Source: Scortum barcoo (lineage: Eukaryota; Chordata; Actinopteri; Centrarchiformes; Terapontidae). From it: a stretch of 64,000 nt of DNA. Positions 52,301 to 61,300 of this stretch are shown here, in pieces (within the stretch, counting starts at the first letter, position 1; each line of letters begins with the position of its first letter). The position numbers and the translations under genes were made by a program. The stretch is taken from NCBI GenBank assembly GCA_023238725.1, contig CM041538.1:1061182-1125181 (forward strand). The letters are read 5' to 3'. Under the pieces are notes generated by a model. The model did no database searches and was not told where the DNA came from. It saw nothing but the letters and a program-made list of their open reading frames with translations.

Positions 52301-55300
52301 GAAACATGTGTTTTAATTACTGCAGCTTTGTCTCTACCTTGTACGCTTGGTGTCACTTGGATCTATTTACACTAAATATACTGGAGCAGAGCAGAAAATC
52401 ATATTTCATAGTTTCTCATTACACTTTAGATGTGGGTCTTCCCTGAGGTTGTGCTCAGAGCAGAAAGAGAGACAGAAACAGGCAGAGATAAATAAAGAAA
52501 GACACTTAAGTAAATAGGTTGAGAGGGGGATGAGGAAGGGGAAGAAGATGAACTCATTGAGACTGCTCAAAGTTTGTACTGCTGTAAAGTCAGATTAGAT
52601 TTTGCCTTCAGATGTTGGAGCCCCTTTCCCTCTCCAGGAATGATGTGGGGGTTAAATGTGAAGTGTTGGGATGGTCTGTGGGCTGCCAGATAACGTCACT
52701 GCTGCACTCTGAACTGGCATTACCCATACTGAGAAATAGAGAAATAGATGTTGTCAGAGTTGGACAGTAAAATCACTGCTATTGGGCTAAGTGGCTTAAT
52801 TCACAATGCCACCAAACACAAGTGATTGGTGCTCAGAAGTGAATCTCCAGAGAAGCCAAGTCAGAATTATGAAGTAAACTGCTCATTCACTACCCCATTA
52901 GTATGCTAATAAAGCACCTAGCCAATGCTTCTTCCCATTGGCAGGGTCTACAGGGTAAGGATGGTGCATATGGTCTAGAGGGTCAAAAGGGATCAGGGGA
53001 GTCTTGGGGTGAAAACAGTGAAGATGTTTTGAGCCTGAGCCCCAAATGTATTTATGGTGCAAAACCAAAACTCCCCTAAAAACAAATTTTTCTTTTATTT
53101 ATTTCCATTTGGGGTGAATGTGTTTAGAGTTTAGAAGTGTACCTCTCTTCAGGCTTTGTAAACAGGGTGTATAATGTTGCCTCAGAATTAGCTGTGGGCT
53201 ACAAAAGGCTTTTTTGTTTTATTGGCTACATTATGCTGCACCATGGAAGGTCATGCTGAATTAGCTACAAAGATAAACATCAGCAGTGATCACTGGAAAG
53301 AGTAGGTTATGCTGATTCCAGCACTATGGGTGTGACATCTGCGTGCATGTTGGTTCCACTGAATTATGAGAAGTGGTGGAATCATTTTTTATGCAGAAGC
53401 TTTGTGAGAATCTATATACACACATCAGCTGCTAATAGTCAATGGGCTGCTTGTTGGACATGAGAATTTAGGTTGAAAAAGTGACAAGTTTATTCTGCTG
53501 GAGGGAAGTACAACATAATATGCTCGATTTGCAATTACACTGTAGTCATTGAAGAATAGTAATACAGAACAGGCCTATTATGAATCCTCAGAGCATGTTA
53601 TGGAGAACCTGTGGAAATGTAAAGTTCTTGAAACTTAAACTGCTCACTTATCCCATTGCTTCTGGACCAGGGGAACCATGGATATTTGGGTAATGGACCC
53701 AAGACTGAGACTTGAAAAGGAATAATGCTAAAATGACTATGTAAAAAACATTTTTTGTGACTGGCTTAATCAAGGATTTTATTAATAGGACAGCCTCTTA
53801 AGAAGTATCATCTCATTTTCAAGGAGGTCCTAACAATTGCTACTAATTTTTTAAGTAGCCCTTAATATAAATAAAGTGTTGGTTTTCTAATGAATGCCAA
53901 AGGACATAGTCAGTCTGTTTTAGTGTCAACATATGAGCGGCTGCTTAAAAAGCAGTCATTTGGAGGGATAGCACATTTGCATTCTGTTTGACTACCTTGC
54001 TGACTAACCAGAAATAAAAGACAAAGGACTTTGTTTCCTCTCCTTTATAGAAGAAATAAATAAAAGCCATTATCATAAACAATATAAGCTGCTGACAGTG
54101 AGGTGAAATTCAGCTCTGTTCCTTGGCTAAAGTGCAACTCATGCTGAATCCATTATATACAACTGCACTGAGACCAAAAGTGGCCTCAGTGTTGAGTAAC
54201 CATCATTCTTTAATACAGTAACTGATGCATTAGTGGGTGCTGTGCCTTGATGTATCACTGGCTCTGTCAGTGAACTTGTACATTATGAGGATGAATTCCT
54301 CTGAACTCATGATGACTGACCTTATTTCCGTACAGCCCATTAAAGTTCCCTGATGGTCAATAATCCACTGACCACACTGTTAACAGTATTCATTTGAACT
54401 ATGTCTTACTGAAGAAAAGGCCCTCTGAAACCTTTTGACAGTGAAATCTGTGTATTATACATATCATACATTTGTTTCTACTGTTGTGTTCAGTACATTT
54501 TATGTTTAAGTGCTATAAACATGACTAAATCAGTCCAATCCATCCCAACTGTATTGGACAGAGGCAGATATTTCAAATGCCAGTTTAAATTTGGATGAAA
54601 TGACCTATAGGCAGGTACCAACCAAAATCTATTTCTCAGTTTGCATCTCTCTTTCTCTTTGATGCTTTGCTGTTGTTGCCTTCTGAGTGGATATGGTGTG
54701 CAGACATGTCTGTGAAGTGACTGGTAAAGGTGTAGTGAGCTGGCAGCATTTCATGTATGTGCTGCCATGTATATCATTATCAATTTCAGTTTGTGCAATC
54801 AGCCTGTTGACTTCTCCCTCCTACCGAGCATGGGACAGCCTGTGGCACTTTGATGCTGCGGGCTGAGCTAAGGCCTTGTCATTCTAAATGTCATCCTGTC
54901 TGGTGTTATTTCACTTGCCTGTAATCAATTCTTGCTGTTGCTCCATCAATAAAAAAACACCAAAGGAACATAGGAACAGGGTCAGAGTTAAGGTTTGGTG
55001 AAGAATGTTTGGGAGCTGCTTTTGATGACTAAATGTATCTGTGGTTTACAAAAAAATGGATGAATTAGCAGTGAAGCAGTGTCCTTTCACATTAGAAAAC
55101 TCCATGTAACATTTGTATCATATTTCTGTAAACTGTGTAAATTAATCATACACTGTGTCATTTGTTGTTTTCCATGAAACAATTTAAATGTCTCATAAAA
55201 TGCACAAAGGAACCAGCTGTGCGTGGTGCAGACTTCTATTAAACTGTGAGTGGGATAATCAGTTCAGTTGGCAGGTGTCAGTTTCTCTAACTACCAATTC

Positions 55301-58300
55301 AACAGCAGCACTCAGTGAAAACTTTACCTCAAGAAGACAGAGAGAAGCTAAAGAATCCAGAAGTCTTCCAGGATTAACAAAAATCTCCTTTCTTGGGCAA
55401 GTGAAACAGGGACACTGCCTGACATTCAGTTACAGTTAAACAGCTAAGGCTGAAACATATTAGAGTAACAAAACACTCAGTGCCTGGTGTGTTAGTGGGT
55501 CAGTTATCAGTGTTACTTAAAGATGTTTAAATCATGAGCACTAGTAGATGTTTTGCTGGTCTAAATACAAAGTCATCAAATGGCATTGTTTTAAAGAGTC
55601 TAGTGACTATAATATATTGATTAGAGAGAACAGAACTTTTTCCAACACAATATAATCTCATTACAAAACTGCTGGCTATCAGCAGGTAATATATACCTTT
55701 TGTTTCTCTTTTTTGTTGCAATGACCTTTGTTTATTTCTGTAATATGTTGTGCACTTTTGTTTTGAGGTTTCTGATTAAGAGATGTGCCATTTAATATGC
55801 AGAACTGGATCTAGTAACTCAGCCATCTTGCACTGTTTACATTATGGCTTTTAGCTATTTTGTTTCGTTGATTTTAGCCAACACACTGCCAAAGGTCCAT
55901 CATAAAACATGTGGTTGAATAAGAAGCAGATTATCAATTAATGCAGTCTTTACCTTTAGTGTTGTTGCACTAAAGGTAAATTATAGTAATTATTGTGCTG
56001 AGAAGGATTTTGAGTTCTGACTTTAAGCTACATTTTTTTTTTCACATGTGACCTTTATCCTATTCTGTACACATGAAATACTCTGGCGCAACTCCTTAGG
56101 ATGACAATATAGGAAATGATGACATTGTCTCCTACTCTTAACTCGGCGCTCGGGTTGGGTGTTTTTCTGGGCTACAACAGAGTTGAGCCACAGAGAGGTT
56201 GCCATATCTTATCAGATCAGGCAATGCTTACGCTTCACAGCCATTAATGCTGAGAGGGATAAGAGGCTCCTTCAAGCATTCTTAAACCATCCAAAAATAC
56301 GCCTCACTGAGATCTTAAACCTTTGAGCTTGCCAACAGAAAAGCAATAGAGATGGAGGGAGTTAAATCTAAAAACTAAGGATGAGCAGCAAATGAAAGCT
56401 TTGCTCTCTGCCTGTAAGCTCAGATAATTTGGCACAAATTTGACAAATTTATTTTGTCATCAAGGTCTTTTTTGTGACAAAAAAGCAATATTCTGTACTG
56501 ACTGTTGGCAAGCCAAGCCCCAGTGGAACAACTGAGGGATTTTCAAGCAGCTTGACTAGAGACAACACACAGCTCAGCACCCACAGCCCAGCTCAGTGAC
56601 TTTCAAAAATACTGTCTTTTGGTCTTTGCTTTAGTAACATCTGACTGAGCTGTGGAACTGACCACGGACTCTGGAACCTCATCAGTGGAGCTGGAGGCTG
56701 CTGTCCATCGCACTGATAAAAATACATGGGCTGTAAACATGGCAGGACACAAGCAGCTGGGCTGCAACTGATTCTTCTGGCACAGAGATCTGAGCCTCCC
56801 TCTGAAATGACTCATCAGTAAACCAGAGAGTGGAGTCATTCATCACAGAGAATGTGTGTGTGTTTGTCGATACATGTGACACAGACTAACCTAGCGACTC
56901 CTCTCTGCCTCTCAACATTGTTAAGAGGCCAGTATACACAGTCAGAACTGCACGGCTTCAGGAAGCCCCTCCCACCTCACCTTTCTCAGACTGGGTGGGG
57001 TTCTGTGTCTGACCATTTCTTTACCTTTTCAACGCTGACAATCCCCTTTAGGCTGACTGTGTAGGCGTGAGAAAGGAGCCAGGGTCAGAACTTCCCTCTC
57101 AGGCTTATTTCATTTCACACAACAATGTCTGTAAGCTTAATAATCACAATCTATCAGTATCCATGTTACACTTGTCATGCAGCAACACAGCCCATTGGGT
57201 CACAGGACTGATGAGTGTGGCTCCAGTCAAGTCTAATTATTTTATATTACGAAATGTCTCTCTTTGTCTTTCTCTATCTGACTGCTCCTACTTAGCCCTA
57301 TTATATCATTAAATATAACATTTGTTGTGAATATTTCATTTGGCAACGGAGCAAGATTGGGAAAAACTAAAAAGGTGCTGGTGGATGACCTGTAAACAAA
57401 GAAAACACCTACACAGGTACAAGGTGGCAAAGCTGTGACTTTCGCAGGGACACAAAGAAACAACAACTGAATGACATTAAGAGCAAGCACCAACTATGGG
57501 CAGGACTCAAACTGGTGAAAATTTCAAAACAGCGGCCGTGCAGATAATAATAGTTTCTCCTTAAAACAAAATTAACCATCTGGCTACACAACTTCAGTAC
57601 TTTAAACAGCACTGGAAAGTGGAAGTCTATTCAAATATTGGTGCTGAAACTGAAATAAAAAAAGATAGCAGAATTCACAAAATCAGGGATCCCAAAACAA
57701 AATTCAGGAGGCCTCTGACGTATTCCTCAAAACTCTGAGCACTCTATTCTGAAGTTCCAAGGGACAGTGCAGCTGACACCTTCCTGAATCCTCTACAGTG
57801 TATGCTAGAAACTACAAATTATGGACCACCTTAACAAAAAATATACAATTAAAGCAATAGCGATACACATAGATACAGCTGACTTGGTAAACTGAATCAT
57901 TTGCAATCATATCATGGGCTACTGTCAGTTTTAGCATGAGTAAAAGTCACTTTTAAAGAAGTTACCTACTTCTCTTTAAAGACAATGACAAGCATCGTAA
58001 CCCAGGGCTGTAGACTTTTTTTCAATGTTGCCTTTGGCGTGAAATGTTTGGGCACCCCTAATGTGGAAAAGTCAGATGGAAAAGCTGTTTGGCTAACTGT
58101 GGGAAAAGTTAAAAGATACATTTTCTTTGGACCAACAGATAATGCAGATCACTTACTGACCATTAAGATTCCTTTTTAACCTTTAACCATAGTTTTTCTA
58201 AAGCTTTCAACAACTTTCAATGGCCCTCCACAATGATTGAAGCTGCTATGTTGTCTTAGAAATAGTTTGTTGTTATCACACATCCCATATAATGTTTAAT

Positions 58301-61300
58301 GTTAGGTACTTAAAATATACCAAAATTTCTGGCTTTCAAACAATGTATAGATTGTGAACTTTCAGCAAAGATTAACCATTCAGGCCATTCAGACTGACAT
58401 TAGCCCTTCATTTGACATGAAACACACTCCAGGAGGTCCAGTTTGAGTTTAGTAAGGTTTATCAGAAGCCAACCTGAGGTTTTCACGCCAGCAACTATTT
58501 TATCTTTTGTCATGAATATGATGTGGGAAACAGTAGAAATACTGTGTTCATCCAAGTAATCTACCAGGAATGTGCACGTATGTGTTGACTCACGCCATGG
58601 GGGTGAAACTAAATTTATTACAGATGAGGCTTGACCATAGTTCCTTTAATAATGGTTCTCTCAGCAGGCTTGTGAAATCTGTGTGTTGAGAGACAGAAGC
58701 GCTAGATAGGTTGTGAGATGTGGGCCCTTTATCAGGCCTCCTGTCTTGTACAGATAAGACAGGAATGCTGCTTATAAAGGGAATCAGGTGAGAAGCTCCT
58801 CCAGGAACAAAACAAGCTGAGAGGAAAGTAGTTCATAAACACCCACCATTCAACTTTGTGCTCACTCCTACTGCTGCTGACCTGCTAATCCATGACATTA
58901 TTTTTCCATTTAACGCTGTTGTTCAGACAGTCTGCTTTGCTGGTTATTCTGCAATGGAAATTTGCAGGTGTCGCTTTTATTGTACTAGTTCCAGCCTGAT
59001 TTCTACATGAGGCATAAAAATCTAACACTCATCCATGGTAAGACAGGTGAACAGAAAAAGACCTAAAGCCATTAAAAAGTCATGATGCTGGAATGGAGCT
59101 GAAGAAAAGTCATAAATCATCAGCTACACAGGAGGGCAGAGCTCCAGGAGCTCCAGGTCCAGAGAGACGACACTGTACTCAGCCCAATGTCAGCTCAGGC
59201 CCAGCCAACAACAAAGCAATACAACTGAGGATCACATCATTATGGCTCATGTTTAGCAGTGTACCCCAGCAGAGTAAGGAAAGGTTGCAATTACCTAAAT
59301 TAATCACCGATTTAATGTGTCATCCTCTGAGCATGCTAACTGACACAAATGAGTGCGAACACAAAGGACAACACCAGGCTAAAGTAACAGGCCAACAAGT
59401 TAACTGTGGAAGTAATGAAACAAGTTGGCCTATTATTATAAGGCAATTTTGTAAAGTCTGTGTATACCTCTTTCCTATTTTGTGTATTTCTCCTTTTCTA
59501 AGCCTACAGGCATTGTAACAGAGAATGGTGTAGATGAGGATAAGAAGGAGTAAGGTTTGTGAGGTTTGACAGCAACAGAATGGATGAAAATGTTTATGGC
59601 AGGTGTATGGGAATGAGAGGTAGTGGCTTGGCTGGTGGTTGAGTACATGTGTGGGTGAATGAATGGCAGGTAATGGAGCAGGTGTGTGAGGGTGTTGGAA
59701 TAAAGTGTGAGATACTGGGAGAGGATGTGTATTGGTGCTTTTGTATATACTTTAAGAGGGAGTTAAAACCTACATTGTTAGTTAGTTTTTAGTTTTTTAG
59801 TTTTTTCTCTCCCATTCTTCATTTTTCTCTCCCCTTTTCCTGATTCTCCTTAAACTTATTTCAGCTTAATAATCAAAATGGTGATGAAATTGTTGATGAT
59901 GTATAAGATTGTTTTGTTAAATTTTGGGATGGTTTACACCATGGTGTTGAACAGGTAACCAGCTCACTTAAGCATGCCTAGAGCAGAAAAGGTTTCTGAA
60001 GTATGTGTATGTTTTTGTTTATTTGTGTTCTATCTGTGTCATATTAGTGTATGTTCTGTGTCTTGGATCTCTATTTGGGTTTGCCCTGACTTGACTGAAA
60101 CAACTGTATCCTATAAGATTACAGCAGAAGTAGGTAACTTAGTTAAAAATGACTCTTATTCATATTTTCTAAAACTGTTTCTATGTCCTGAACATGAGAC
60201 AGATAATCTGTGATAAAATCAGACTCCTCTGGCTCCACCTGCTGCCTCTCAACTCACTGGACAATAATCCACCACACCTGAATCAAAACAACCAATCAGA
60301 GCAGAGTATCTGATGGAGCCTCAGTCACTTCTCTCCTTTACAGGCTCTACTGAGTATGAGCTAACTCAGAGTGGACGTAAGGGTGGATGGACAACTGACT
60401 GACCAGAAACAAACAGAAGAAGAGCGATGAAGAAAAGAATAAAACCAAGCAATGCCACAGGGAGGGTTGCATTAAAATGACAAATGGTACCAAATAAGAA
60501 TATAGAACCTCTATGTAACAAATCTACAATTCATATCTAGTATAACAATACACTTAAAGAGGGTTCAAGGTCATTAAAACGTAAATGCCCTCAGACATTG
60601 TCTCACTTCACACACAGGTTCATTTAAAAACTGAGGAACTGCAATATCTTAAGAGGCTTTTGAGTCTACCTTCACATCTAGTTGCACACGAGTTGTTTAT
60701 TAATAAGACTTTAGGAAGTAGGTAAGCATTAATTAATATTATGTCTGACCTTCATCAGATCTAGCACTCCTAAATTAAAAGCAGAAAAAATTTTATATGA
60801 CTCCAACAGCAATACTTATCCTGGGTGGAGACTTGAATAATATATTTAGCACATGTGACAGTTTCATGTCATATATGGGGCTAGAAAATGTATTAAGAAA
60901 AAATCCTGATATAGTCATATCACATCACACTGCAGTTACATGTGAAATGGCACCCTCAATAAAAAACACTGTCTCATAAAATTTGGAGAATGAATAGAAA
61001 TTATCCCCCTGAACTTTCTGTTCTAATAAAACAGGAGTGCATTCGTCAAAAGAGTAGTAAAAAGGCACTGTAGGAAACAGACTCCACTGGGCCAGTAGCA
61101 GAAATAATAAATCAAGTTGTTTATTATTATTATTATTATTATGATTATTATGATGATTATTATGATTATTATTATTATTCCTATTATTATTGTTATGCTT
61201 AAATGCCTTTCTACTTAAACAAGAAAGGAACTAAGAAATGAAATACCAGTATCAGAAGTTGAAACTGAACTGAACGTAGCTCCTTCAGTCTATATTTTCG

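Noticed and set aside
59093..59518. 141-codon plus-strand open frame
   Set aside because: No domain resemblance and ordinary intronic composition; could be chance.
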